A DNA stretch of 64,000 bases, from positions 62,001 to 126,000 of the forward strand of contig NZ_JAMQGP010000009.1 in assembly GCF_023703465.1 (NCBI RefSeq), read 5' to 3'. A program made the position numbers and the translations under genes. Positions 27,605-35,965 of this stretch are shown here, one piece after another (the stretch's first letter is position 1; every line of letters starts with the position of its first letter). Origin of the DNA: Echinimonas agarilytica. GTDB lineage: Bacteria > Pseudomonadota > Gammaproteobacteria > Enterobacterales > Neiellaceae. A model generated the notes under the pieces. That model made no database searches and had not been told where the DNA came from. It saw nothing but the letters and a program-made list of their open reading frames with translations.

Positions 27605-28114
27605 TTAGAAGCCTGACGTATCAGTAAATAATCCAACTTTTAAATCTTTAGCTGCATAGATGGGTTTGCCATCGACTTCAACCACACCGTCAGCAAGCCC
27701 CATGACCAACTTACGGTTAATTGTACGCTTAAGGTCGATCTTGTATGTAACCTTTTTGGCTGTTGGTAAGATTTGCCCCGTGAATTTCACTTCACCCACA
27801 CCTAAAGCGCGTCCGCGACCTTTGCCACCGGTCCAACCGAGGAAAAAGCCAACGAGCTGCCACATTGCATCCAAGCCAAGGCAACCTGGCATCACTGGAT
27901 CTCCGGGGAAGTGGCATGCAAAAAACCACAAATCTGGATTGATATCGAGTTCTGCAATGATTTGGCCTTTACCGTATTCGCCGCCTTCATCGGTGATGGT
28001 AACAATGCGATCCATCATTAACATATTGGGAGCGGGCAACTGTGCGTTACCTGGGCCGAACATTTCACCGTGTGCGCATTTAAGCAAATCGGCTTTATCA
28101 AAAGAAGCTTGCAT
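27605..28114 (-). CDS. fabA: 3-hydroxydecanoyl-ACP dehydratase/isomerase FabA
   Basis: FabA dehydrates 3-hydroxydecanoyl-ACP and isomerises the trans-2 product to cis-3-decenoyl-ACP, the entry to anaerobic-type unsaturated fatty acid synthesis. From ATG at 28114 the product is 169 aa (E. coli 172). It contains [12 protein letters not shown], the active-site segment [19 protein letters not shown] with the catalytic His near residue 67 and the Asp in GLDAMW, and [18 protein letters not shown] precedes this ATG. An upstream in-frame TTG at 28132 is unnecessary. A near-exact FabR operator lies upstream, so repression by FabR is expected. Confidence 0.96.
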   Translation of the reverse strand: MQASFDKADLLKCAHGEMFGPGNAQLPAPNMLMMDRIVTITDEGGEYGKGQIIAELDINPDLWFFACHFPGDPVMPGCLGLDAMWQLVGFFLGWTGGKGRGRALGVGEVKFTGQILPTAKKVTYKIDLKRTINRKLVMGLADGVVEVDGKPIYAAKDLKVGLFTDTSGF

Positions 28115-28155
28115 GATAATCCTATTAGTCAATCCTGATCAGAGCACGGAAGGTT

Positions 28156-28173
28156 AGCGAACACGTGTACGCT
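28156..28173. promoter_or_regulatory. FabR-type operator upstream of fabA
   Basis: AGCGAACACGTGTACGCT on plus reads AGCGTACACGTGTTCGCT on minus, which as I recall is the palindrome bound by FabR at E. coli fabA and fabB. It lies about 42 nt upstream of the fabA start. The next bases, 28175-28190, loosely resemble a FadR activator site (weak). Confidence 0.75.
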
Positions 28174-28194
28174 TAACAACTCCGATCTGGCAAT

Positions 28195-29808
28195 TTATCG
28201 TGAGAAAAATGATCTTATTAGTCCTAAAAGGCCAATTCGCTCATCATCTGGCTCCGCTAAGTCGCCTAAACGATGGTGAACTTTGGCAAACACTGTGCCT
28301 TTGGGGTACTGGTGGACTTCATTTTCAGCACCGGCTCCCGATGGAGTGCTCATCAAAAGTTCGACAGCCTCTGAAACGTGTTCGACGGTGTGAATCTTCA
28401 ACCGACCATTTTGGACGGCTTCAGCACAGGTGTCATTTAGATTGAGTTGAATTAAGTTACTTTTTGGCATCACGATCGAAAAAGAATGGTTTGGCGCCAT
28501 CATTGAAGCGACAGTATAAAAGCCTTCAATCTTCTCGTTGATGCCACCAATGGCTTGAACGTAACCAAATTGATCGATTGCACCCGTCACAGCCATAGAC
28601 TGATGCACAGGAATTCGAGCTAACGCACTCATCAAAGCGACTAGCTCTGCAAGTGATGCGCTGTCGCCATCGACCTCATAATAGCTTTGTTCAAACACGA
28701 TGTTGGCTGATAGGTGGAGTGGGGCATCTTTACCGAAAATTTGAGCCACGTAAGCGGCTAAAATCATTGTGCCCTTCGCATGAATATTTCCGGCCAGTTC
28801 TGCTTTTCGTTCGATGTCGATAACGTCGCCGTCACCGTAGTGCACTGTAGCGGTAATCCGAGCGGGCTCTCCATAGGCAATATCACCTACCTCGACCACG
28901 GTGAGGCCATTCACTTGGCCAACAATATCGCCCGTTACTTGCAGTTTCATGGTGCCTTCAACAAAATCACGATAACTATCTCGAGCTAGCTGCAGTGTTC
29001 TTTTTTCAATATTTGAAAGGGCGACTTGTATGTCTTGGGCTGATAACGATGATTGGTCAGAATACGCACTTGCTTCGCGCAAAAGATGTTTGAATTTAGA
29101 CGTCTGTAAGGACAAACAACCGCTATGCCCTGCCCAACGGCTGCTGAGGCGAAGTAGTCGGTCGATTGCATCAGCATTCAGTGTTGTTTGGTGTGAAGAC
29201 TTAGCGATACCTTTTAAAAAACCGACGTAATTTTGCGCATCTTCAACAGCAATACGATCATAAAACTCTGCGGTCAGATTGATGTCTTGATAAAGGTTGG
29301 GCCAATACGTTTCTAATTCGGCCAATTCAACATGGCTGCCAAGAACGATGATGTTTGAACCCACAAGCAACGTTTGAGCCGTGAAGGGCACACCTCGATG
29401 CAAGTGCGCAAGTGGTACTTGAATCGTTCCGGTACTCACGCTAGCCGCCAGCGATGTGATGAGCTGCGGGTCTTCAAGCAACTGGTTGGCCCACACGGTT
29501 ATATATTCGCCCTTACGGGCTAATAAACCGGGATTGAACGACCATTGATCGTTGTTATAACTATATTGGCCAAGCAAGGATTCGATCGTAGCAAGCGTGC
29601 ACTCAGTCAATGTTTGTTCAGAGCTGTCTGCAATTAAACGGCAAACGTCCAGGGGAGCAATTCCCTCTACGGTTGCTAAACAAATGCTGGATTGTAGCTT
29701 AAAGGCTAATGACAGGCCGCTACTGACGCTCGTTTGGCCAAAGCTAATTGCTTCATTGTGAGAGTCTTGCAGGTTAAATAGTGGGAAAGGGTGCACAGAT
29801 GCCATCAT
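28195..29808 (-). CDS. LonH/YcbZ-like S16 family protease
   Basis: At 537 aa this resembles E. coli YcbZ (LonH), which also sits next to fabA. The C-terminal third is a Lon-type S16 protease domain. It has the serine in DGDSASLAEL (about residue 380) and the lysine in GGINEKIEGFY (about 425), the Ser-Lys dyad. The N-terminal two thirds align with the ATPase-derived region. I see no Walker A motif (GxxGxGK), so ATP use is doubtful, as in other LonH proteins. Its start overlaps the stop of the small upstream gene by 4 nt (ATGA), implying coupled translation. The physiological substrates are unknown. Confidence 0.82.
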   Translation of the reverse strand: MMASVHPFPLFNLQDSHNEAISFGQTSVSSGLSLAFKLQSSICLATVEGIAPLDVCRLIADSSEQTLTECTLATIESLLGQYSYNNDQWSFNPGLLARKGEYITVWANQLLEDPQLITSLAASVSTGTIQVPLAHLHRGVPFTAQTLLVGSNIIVLGSHVELAELETYWPNLYQDINLTAEFYDRIAVEDAQNYVGFLKGIAKSSHQTTLNADAIDRLLRLSSRWAGHSGCLSLQTSKFKHLLREASAYSDQSSLSAQDIQVALSNIEKRTLQLARDSYRDFVEGTMKLQVTGDIVGQVNGLTVVEVGDIAYGEPARITATVHYGDGDVIDIERKAELAGNIHAKGTMILAAYVAQIFGKDAPLHLSANIVFEQSYYEVDGDSASLAELVALMSALARIPVHQSMAVTGAIDQFGYVQAIGGINEKIEGFYTVASMMAPNHSFSIVMPKSNLIQLNLNDTCAEAVQNGRLKIHTVEHVSEAVELLMSTPSGAGAENEVHQYPKGTVFAKVHHRLGDLAEPDDERIGLLGLIRSFFSR

Positions 29809-30104
29809 TCACCATTGCCTGTTGCAGTGCTACTAGACGCATTTTCTTCAATCCATTGGATGACGCTAGGCTTGTGTAATCCATAATGCGGCTTATTTAA
29901 ACTTGTGATAAGCAAAATATCGCGTTCACCTAGGTAAGGCTTGAACTTAGTAAACACCATCGCTGGACTTTCGTTGGTCGCAATTGCAACCGCTCCTTCA
30001 CCCAACATACTGTAACTGTATTGCTTGATGACCCCTATTATTTTAGCGTAATCGGGATCAGTCGTAGGCTTCGATAAGCGGAAATTTACAAGTAGAGCTG
30101 GCAT
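29805..30104 (-). CDS. Small protein, possibly Cas2/SinR-like fold, coupled to the LonH gene
   Basis: From the ATG at 30104 the product is 99 aa (MPALLVNFRLSKPTTDPDYA...). A longer frame from 30161 exists but lacks support. The pattern is a beta strand (LLVNFRL), a helix (YAKIIGVIKQY), a strand (GAVAIATN), a helix and a strand (RDILLITSL), then HKPSVIQWIEEN. This resembles the ferredoxin-like SinR/Cas2-like small proteins, in which strand-x-D/N motifs and a C-terminal W-x-E-helix recur. It is inference from pattern only; no cas genes or repeats are nearby. The ATGA overlap with the protease gene suggests a two-gene operon. Confidence 0.55.
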   Translation of the reverse strand: MPALLVNFRLSKPTTDPDYAKIIGVIKQYSYSMLGEGAVAIATNESPAMVFTKFKPYLGERDILLITSLNKPHYGLHKPSVIQWIEENASSSTATGNGE

Positions 30105-30228
30105 TACATTCTCAAATTCAATAGAAAAGTTAGCGTCAAGACAATGATAGAAACTAACCACTAATTTTGCCTAAAAACCAACGGGATATATAGCACTAAT
30201 TGGTGTTTTATTAGAAATGAGCGCACAT

Positions 30229-30420
30229 CTACGCTGATGTTGATATGGTTTGCCCGATTCTATCGGAAATTGGCGCTACGCTATTCTCGCTCGGGGGTGT
30301 AATTGTGGCAGAAGCGATGAGGGCGAGCGACAATTGCCCTTGCTGGAGTTGCTGGCTTTGCGCCAGAGCAGACTGAATAGCCGCTGTTTGAGCTGATAAT
30401 TCACTACTAACTGTTGTCAC
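30229..30420 (-). CDS. Small Gln/Ala-rich protein of unknown function
   Basis: This 63-aa frame starts with GTG at 30420, with GAGG 7 nt upstream, a good initiation site. The N-terminal half is an amphipathic Ala/Gln-rich helix (SAQTAAIQSALAQSQQLQQ) followed by a Pro/Ser-rich tail. Its look is like small YjfB-type or Reb-type proteins, but I cannot assign it. It lies alone between the LonH operon and a diguanylate cyclase, all on minus. Confidence 0.45.
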   Translation of the reverse strand: MTTVSSELSAQTAAIQSALAQSQQLQQGQLSLALIASATITPPSENSVAPISDRIGQTISTSA

Positions 30421-30507
30421 TGTATACCTCGAATGACGGACCTTTGTGACACATATCGGCTCGTTGTTGTGTTTCTTTAGACAAATTTGGTAACTTTTAT
30501 CTTTCCA

Positions 30508-32514
30508 TTAATCAAACAGAGTGGTTTGATTTCTGCCGCTTTGTTTGCTGATATAGAGCGCTCTGTCTGCTCGTTTAAATACATCATCGAGCGTTGTTTC
30601 GATTGGAGTGACTTCGCTCACGCCTATGCTTACAGTATATTTAAGTGTTTGTTGTTTGCCGAGTGTCACACTTTCCGCTTCGAGCTGGCGACGTCTTTGT
30701 TCGAGCATATTGAAGGCAGCATCTTTGGCCGTGTCAGGCAGTAGAACCCCAAATTCCTCTCCGCCAAAACGGGCAACCAGATCAGACGCTCTAAAGTGTT
30801 CTACGAGAAAGTTAGCCAAATGTTGTATCACTACATCACCCACATCATGGCCATGAGTGTCGTTTACTCTTTTAAAGTTGTCGATATCCAAAATTGCAAA
30901 GCACATTGCAGTGTTTTGGCGTTTCATGCGGCTAAAATACGCCTTCGATTGTCTAAGAAACGCACGCCGGTTGTTGATACCCGTCAAAAAGTCTGTTGTG
31001 GCTTCGGCTTCAAGGCGGCGCTCTAATTCGTGGCGTGTATTGACGTCCTGAATGATACCGCGATAACCGTTATAGTCGCCGTTTTCGTCAAAACATGGCT
31101 TTGCCTGAAGCATACACCAGCCAAGCATAGGAAACTTATCTCGAGCAATTTGCAGTTTCAAATCAACAACCGGTTGCCGCTGGGCGATAAGCGCCATAAA
31201 TAGTTCAGCCTGACTTAGGCTGTTAGGGTGAATTGCGAGTCGGGTTGCATCATTTATGTGAAGGCCTAAGATATCGCTTACTGAGTCAGCACCTTCGCGG
31301 GCATACAAAGTGATGAGTATATCATCGTGGTCTAGCTCAAAATGAGACTCACTGGAAATACTAATGAGGTCCTTTTGTAATTCAGTCAATTGTTTGAGTG
31401 CTACTGATTGCTCAGTAATTTTAACTTGATACGATCTTAGCTGTTCAAGTTTTCGCGCCATTAGACTCAATTCGTCATCTCCTTGAACACGACATTTGAC
31501 CTGATCGTGCTGGTTTGGGTCTAAATAGAGGTATTCAATTAGCCGCTTCAATCGCGAAATGAGTGTGCGATGAATAATCCAATACAAAATTAGCCCAACC
31601 ACGACCGAAATAGATAGCATCATCGTGATGGCATAAAACGAATATTCGAATGCATTCTGAAGCACCGAAAAGTGTTCGTTTTGTTGCTTTTCGTATTCCT
31701 TCATCATCAACAACATATGATTATGGATCTCTACAGAAATCAATTTAGTGCTATTTTCATGAGCTAACTTGCTGATAGTGCTATCGATAGTTAGGTCGAT
31801 GAGGTGTACGAAAAACATGACGAGTTTCGGCTCTCCGTTTTCATCAACGCCAAACAACCGAGGTCCGTCTTCGGTGCGATATTGATGGACGAGTTTGTGA
31901 GCAGCTCTTAGCATCGCCAATTTTACCGCGCTGTTAGCCTCATTTTGATATGCAAATTGTATTCTTCTGATGTCTGACCAAAGCCTAGGTCTAGTCAATT
32001 TGCTCAAAGATTCCTGCGTTGGCGTCTCTACAACGTGGTGAACAGCTTTCACTTTAATAGAATCTATCAAAATTTGTATCGCACTCGAAATAGACTTGAT
32101 GCGATGCTCTTCAATAATACGTTTATGGGTATGATATTCGTAATCGTCAATCAACATCTTGAGAGCTTCTGCACTGGATAACACTTGTTCAGACCCTGCG
32201 GTCTGAATTAACCGGTTGAGATGCTCTCTTATGAGTGTGATTTTGGCGGTATAAATGTCACTGGCAACTGGATTGCCATCGGACGATGAGTGTTGTAGAA
32301 GAGAAAGTTCGTTGATTTCTTGGAGCAGTGTATTTGCCTGTGTGGCGGCGGGAAACCAGTTGTCTTCAAAGTTTTTGAGCTGATTTTGTGTATAACGTTC
32401 CTGAATTAATACACCTATAAAAGTACTGATGAGCAACAAGGCGGAAACCAAAATCACTTGGAATAATCGTGTGGCTATCGACTTTTGGGTGTTGCTAATG
32501 TCTCTCAGTGGCAT
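30508..32514 (-). CDS. Membrane-bound diguanylate cyclase (GGDEF) with PAS-like domain
   Basis: This 668-aa sensor has an N-terminal membrane helix (about 15-40), a long helical periplasmic region, a second membrane helix (about 292-312) and a HAMP-like linker. A PAS-like segment follows (about 380-500, with a PAC-like YRGIIQDVNTRHELERRLE) before the C-terminal GGDEF domain. The active site reads GGEEF (about 586). RASD lies five residues before it, matching the RxxD inhibitory I-site, so product feedback is likely. It synthesises c-di-GMP from GTP. The PilZ protein at 60197 is one possible type of receptor, but no direct link is shown. The signal sensed is unknown. Confidence 0.9.
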   Translation of the reverse strand: MPLRDISNTQKSIATRLFQVILVSALLLISTFIGVLIQERYTQNQLKNFEDNWFPAATQANTLLQEINELSLLQHSSSDGNPVASDIYTAKITLIREHLNRLIQTAGSEQVLSSAEALKMLIDDYEYHTHKRIIEEHRIKSISSAIQILIDSIKVKAVHHVVETPTQESLSKLTRPRLWSDIRRIQFAYQNEANSAVKLAMLRAAHKLVHQYRTEDGPRLFGVDENGEPKLVMFFVHLIDLTIDSTISKLAHENSTKLISVEIHNHMLLMMKEYEKQQNEHFSVLQNAFEYSFYAITMMLSISVVVGLILYWIIHRTLISRLKRLIEYLYLDPNQHDQVKCRVQGDDELSLMARKLEQLRSYQVKITEQSVALKQLTELQKDLISISSESHFELDHDDILITLYAREGADSVSDILGLHINDATRLAIHPNSLSQAELFMALIAQRQPVVDLKLQIARDKFPMLGWCMLQAKPCFDENGDYNGYRGIIQDVNTRHELERRLEAEATTDFLTGINNRRAFLRQSKAYFSRMKRQNTAMCFAILDIDNFKRVNDTHGHDVGDVVIQHLANFLVEHFRASDLVARFGGEEFGVLLPDTAKDAAFNMLEQRRRQLEAESVTLGKQQTLKYTVSIGVSEVTPIETTLDDVFKRADRALYISKQSGRNQTTLFD

Positions 32515-32578
32515 CTACACAACTAGAGCTTTAACGCATATTCTATATTCCAGTGTAGCTAACAAGTTGAATATTCGC

Positions 32579-33373
32579 TTATTCCTTACTTCTATTTTTT
32601 AGTGCTCGGCTGACAGCTTTTTCGGTGGGCTGCGAATAAATGACCGTTGTTGCAGGACTCACATGTCCCGCCACTAATTGCGCAACTTTGAGCCCTTCGT
32701 TCTGATTCTGAATGATGTCGGTGAGTAGGGTGCGTCGACCACTGTGAGATGTTGCCTTCTCAATTCCCGCCCAATCACGCAGCATTAACGCCATGTGTTC
32801 TTGCAAAGTATTGGGGCTGTAACTACCACCTTTTTGTGTGATAAATAAGGGATCAGATGGCAATGCCGACGGATCTTTAGCCAATCTAACTTCAATATAG
32901 TCGATGAGTGCTTGGCGTAATGATTCATCCACCATAGGTAAGTCTCGAGATTTGCCTTTGTGTGATACTAAATCAGGATGGAAATCCGTGGCGTTAATGT
33001 CTGCGCCAGCTTTGGCCAACTTTTCGATTTGCTGAACGACGCGTTCAAACTCTGTGACGGTAAAACTGATTTTGGTTCGCTTGTATTCGGAACGGGAGCG
33101 TTTAAGCGCATTAGCGCCTTTGGTGTAGGCCGCAGGTAAGCTCATCACTTCATACAACTTAAAATCTCGGCTCTGGTCGACTTTAAACGGTGCAAGTTTG
33201 CAGACTTCCTTGAGCTGCAATAACGAGATTTCTTGTACACGTAAACCTAAGCAAAACGATATCCGCATAATTGCGGTATTTTTTTCAGGATGCCGGTGTT
33301 CTTGAATCGCATCGAACAGACGGCGCTGCGCTTCTAATGTTGGAACCCGAGCTTGTCCTGATTTTTTAGCCAT
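32579..33373 (-). CDS. Short tyrosine recombinase/integrase
   Basis: From the ATG at 33373 the product is 264 aa. The catalytic domain is recognisable: Arg in CLGLRVQEIS (about residue 43), HSGRR giving HxxR (about 211), then GHVSPATTVIYSQ with a His and the nucleophilic Tyr (about 247). The first catalytic Arg lies very close to the N-terminus. The usual SAM-like core-binding domain therefore seems absent or much reduced, and an insertion of about 90 residues separates the boxes. No other mobile-element genes, tRNA target or direct-repeat ends were found nearby. The upstream region carries AATCCG inverted repeats. It may be a relic or a stand-alone recombinase. Confidence 0.8.
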   Translation of the reverse strand: MAKKSGQARVPTLEAQRRLFDAIQEHRHPEKNTAIMRISFCLGLRVQEISLLQLKEVCKLAPFKVDQSRDFKLYEVMSLPAAYTKGANALKRSRSEYKRTKISFTVTEFERVVQQIEKLAKAGADINATDFHPDLVSHKGKSRDLPMVDESLRQALIDYIEVRLAKDPSALPSDPLFITQKGGSYSPNTLQEHMALMLRDWAGIEKATSHSGRRTLLTDIIQNQNEGLKVAQLVAGHVSPATTVIYSQPTEKAVSRALKNRSKE

Positions 33374-33388
33374 ACCGCAAACATCCAA

Positions 33389-33790
33389 ATAAAGTTGAGT
33401 GAATTAATGAGATTGTATGACGTATTTAGTGGTTGATCGCGCGTTACATTAAAATCTGAGAAGTTTTGAAGCCACAGAGCCTCAGATTTCAAAATACAGG
33501 TTTGTTTAGTCACACACATAGTAAACCAAGTATTCGAGTCATGACCGAAACAGGGTACCATAATCCGGAAATAATAATCCGTAATAATCATATTTTAACG
33601 GATTATTTAGTAGCAGAGTGTATCAACGGGTTAAAATTCCTGCGTCTGCTTTATTTACACAATCCATAACATTGCCGTTACTTATCATTCTAATGGATTG
33701 ATAAATATTACATATATCTATGTAGATTAAAGCTTGCTCACCAAGCTTTCGAAGAGATTTTCTTGTTCTAAATCCAATTGGTAGTATTTT
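33389..33790. other. Intergenic region with AATCCG repeats beside the recombinase
   Basis: No convincing gene is seen here. Repeated TAATCCG motifs lie at 33561-33568 and 33573-33582, and an inverted ACGGATTATT at 33598-33607 makes a 10-bp perfect inverted repeat around a 15-nt centre. These may be recombinase or autoregulator binding sites. The remainder is AT-rich and includes the leader of the PEP-CTERM pseudogene. Confidence 0.4.
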
Positions 33791-34388
33791 ATGAAAATTG
33801 CAGTATCTGCATTGTTAACCATGTTTCACATGCTCCTATCGTTTAACGCCAGTGCTGGTGAATTACGTGTTTTCCCGTTATGGGACAACTTCGGCACAAC
33901 CATCTCACAAAAGCTGAATCTGACCGATGGTGATTTGTCATTGTCGGTGACTGCTTGGACATCGAGCTACGACGGTTTAGGCGTTATTTCCAATGACACA
34001 GACGGCAACGATTTAGATGCTGGTGATGCCAATGAATATGCCACTGATCCTAATGAAGACCTACTGTTTGTATTTGATAGACGCGTTAACTTGTTTGATA
34101 TTTTTGTGGGCGATTTGAGTAGTAATGATGACTTCAATGTTTCATATGTGGACGTACTAGGTGCTGGCCAACTTGAGCTCGGAGACACTGAATTTGGTAT
34201 TAAAGGTCCGGCTTTTCATTGAGAGGCTGTGTTTCAACTTAACCCGACATTTAGCGGATCGGCCTTTATGATTGGGACGTCTGGTGGCAATGACGATATC
34301 GAGTTTTTAGGTATCGCTGTGGCGGTTCCAGCGCCATCAAGTATTGTTTTGATTCATACTTTTGGTCCGCCGTCGTTACACGGTTTAA
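33791..34388 (+). pseudogene. Broken PEP-CTERM secreted protein gene
   Basis: The frame opens with a signal peptide (LLSFNASAGELRVF) and runs 143 codons to a TGA at 34220-34222. The same frame then continues without a gap (EAVFQLNPTFSGSAFMIGTS... to VPAPSSIVLI). That ending is the start of a PEP-CTERM sorting signal. The Arg cluster that should follow (LLVRRRYTV, stop at 34386-34388) is in another frame, reached by a shift near 34350, and the membrane segment is shorter than usual. A nonsense mutation and a C-terminal frameshift or deletion therefore make this a probable pseudogene. The substrate role is unknown. The signal implies an exosortase elsewhere in the genome. Confidence 0.72.
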
Positions 34389-34517
34389 CCTCGCAGTGGC
34401 CCGCGCTAAACGTGCTCTAGCGCGGGGCATTCTGCTGAAAGTTCATAGATTTAATCCCTGATCTAATTCACATCTCTATCATATGGCGCTATCTAACCAC
34501 CCTATTTTGCCACATTA

Positions 34518-34531
34518 TGTAAACGTTATCA
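34518..34531. promoter_or_regulatory. LacI-type operator before the first GPH transporter
   Basis: TGTAAACGTTATCA has the symmetric TG..AACGTT..CA pattern of LacI-family sites. It ends 21 nt before the transporter ATG, a position suited to repression. Confidence 0.5.
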
Positions 34532-34552
34532 TGACGCTTAAGGAATACACGA

Positions 34553-35905
34553 ATGGCGCTGACTGAAAAGCTCAAACTCAGTGAAAAGATTGGCTATGGT
34601 TTGGGAGATGCTGCTTTTAACTTTGTTTGGATGACGTTTATCTACTTCCAAATATTCTTCTATACCGATGTGTTTGGGATCTCTGCCGCTGCCATTGGCA
34701 CCATGTTATTAGTCACCCGAGTTTGGGATACGGTGAACGACCCGATTATGGGAATGCTTGCCGACAGAACCAATACTCGCTGGGGAAAGTTTCGCCCATA
34801 TTTATTGTTTGGTGCCATTCCCTTGGGAATTGCGGCAACGCTTGCGTTTACTACGCCGAACATGAGCCCAGAGAACCGACTTATATACGCTTATGTCACG
34901 TACTTTTTAGTGGGCATGGTATACACCGCACTCAATATCCCCTATTCCTCTATGATGAGCGTGATGACCAACGACCCCAAGGAGCGCGCTTCGCTCTCAT
35001 CTTGGCGTTTTGTGGGGGCTTATGGCGCAGGTATTTTAGTATTGCACTTCACATTTGATTTGGTTGAACGTTTTGGACAGGGCGATCAGGCGCTCGGGTT
35101 TCAACGCACAATGGCGTTGTATGGCTGTGTGTTAGCCGCGATGCTGATGGTCACATTTGCGACCACTAAAGAGCGCATTAAACCGGTGAATTCCGGTCAC
35201 AAATCATTTTGGAAAGAACTTAAGATACTCATTTCTACCGGCCCATTTTTAGTGTTATTTATTGTGGGAATATTTTCATTGTCGTTTGTTGCGATGAGAA
35301 ACGGCATCACCATGCACTACTTTAAGTACTTTTTAAACGATGAGGCTTCGGCAAAATGGTTTCTAGTAGGGGGTTCTATTTGTAATCTCATAGGTGCTGG
35401 AGCCACGAATTGGCTGACGCGTTATTGGGACAAGAAAAACGTGTACATCGTATTGGCATTTATTAATGCAATAATGATGGGTTCAATTTATCTAATTGGG
35501 GCGAACAACCTGCCACTGCTCTACGTGATTCACTTCGCAAGCTCTTTGTTGTCTGGCCCCACGATTCCTATAGTTTTCGCGATGTACGCAGACATTGTTG
35601 ACTACCAAGAAGCGAATAAAGGTGTACGTACATCTGGACTAGTGTTTGCTGGTGCATCCTTCTCGCAGAAAATGGGGTGGACTGTGGGTGGTGCTGCAAC
35701 CGGATTCTTACTCGCATTCTTCGGCTATGAGCCGAATGTTGAGCAATCAGAAAGTGCGATTACCGGTATTCAATGGATGTTCACCTTAGTTCCAGGTGCG
35801 TTAGCTGTGTTTGGTGCCCTTGCTATGTATTGGTATCGTCTGGATGAAAAAGCGATGAATGATATTCAATCAGCATTGGATGTGCGAAAAGCCGAATCAA
35901 CTTAA
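34553..35905 (+). CDS. GPH-family sugar:cation symporter (MFS superfamily), first copy
   Basis: This 450-aa transporter has twelve predicted membrane helices and the MelB/GPH hallmark sequences. These are IGYGLGDAAFNFVW at the start, DVFGISAAAIGTMLL, DPIMGMLADRTNTRWGKFRP (the helix 2-3 loop) and MYADIVDYQEANKG in the second half. GPH proteins import glycosides or uronides with Na+ or H+. TAAGGA precedes the ATG. A LacI-like operator sits just upstream. No glycosidase is adjacent, so the sugar cannot be inferred. The second GPH gene at 60750 is similar in family and length. Confidence 0.9.
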   Translation: MALTEKLKLSEKIGYGLGDAAFNFVWMTFIYFQIFFYTDVFGISAAAIGTMLLVTRVWDTVNDPIMGMLADRTNTRWGKFRPYLLFGAIPLGIAATLAFTTPNMSPENRLIYAYVTYFLVGMVYTALNIPYSSMMSVMTNDPKERASLSSWRFVGAYGAGILVLHFTFDLVERFGQGDQALGFQRTMALYGCVLAAMLMVTFATTKERIKPVNSGHKSFWKELKILISTGPFLVLFIVGIFSLSFVAMRNGITMHYFKYFLNDEASAKWFLVGGSICNLIGAGATNWLTRYWDKKNVYIVLAFINAIMMGSIYLIGANNLPLLYVIHFASSLLSGPTIPIVFAMYADIVDYQEANKGVRTSGLVFAGASFSQKMGWTVGGAATGFLLAFFGYEPNVEQSESAITGIQWMFTLVPGALAVFGALAMYWYRLDEKAMNDIQSALDVRKAEST

Positions 35906-35928
35906 GGTGCTCGATCATCATTATCAAA

Positions 35929-35950
35929 ATGCCCGCATTCGTGCGGGCAT
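35929..35950. terminator. Terminator between the transporter and the peptidase
   Basis: Stem ATGCCCGC / GCGGGCAT with a 6-nt loop. It has a better U-tract when read on minus (after the peptidase gene), and both convergent genes end here. Confidence 0.75.
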
Positions 35951-35965
35951 ACGTTCAATACACCG

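Noticed and set aside
29805-30104. Cas2-like protein as evidence of a CRISPR locus
   Set aside because: No direct repeats, cas1 or effector genes in the window; the resemblance is only to the small fold.
33466-33669. 67-codon plus-strand frame upstream of the PEP-CTERM pseudogene
   Set aside because: It has no ribosome-binding site and spans the AATCCG repeats; composition is not protein-like.
34220-34222. TGA as a selenocysteine codon in the PEP-CTERM gene
   Set aside because: No SECIS-like hairpin was seen after it, the family is not a redox one, and a second defect (the frameshift near the Arg cluster) fits pseudogenisation better.
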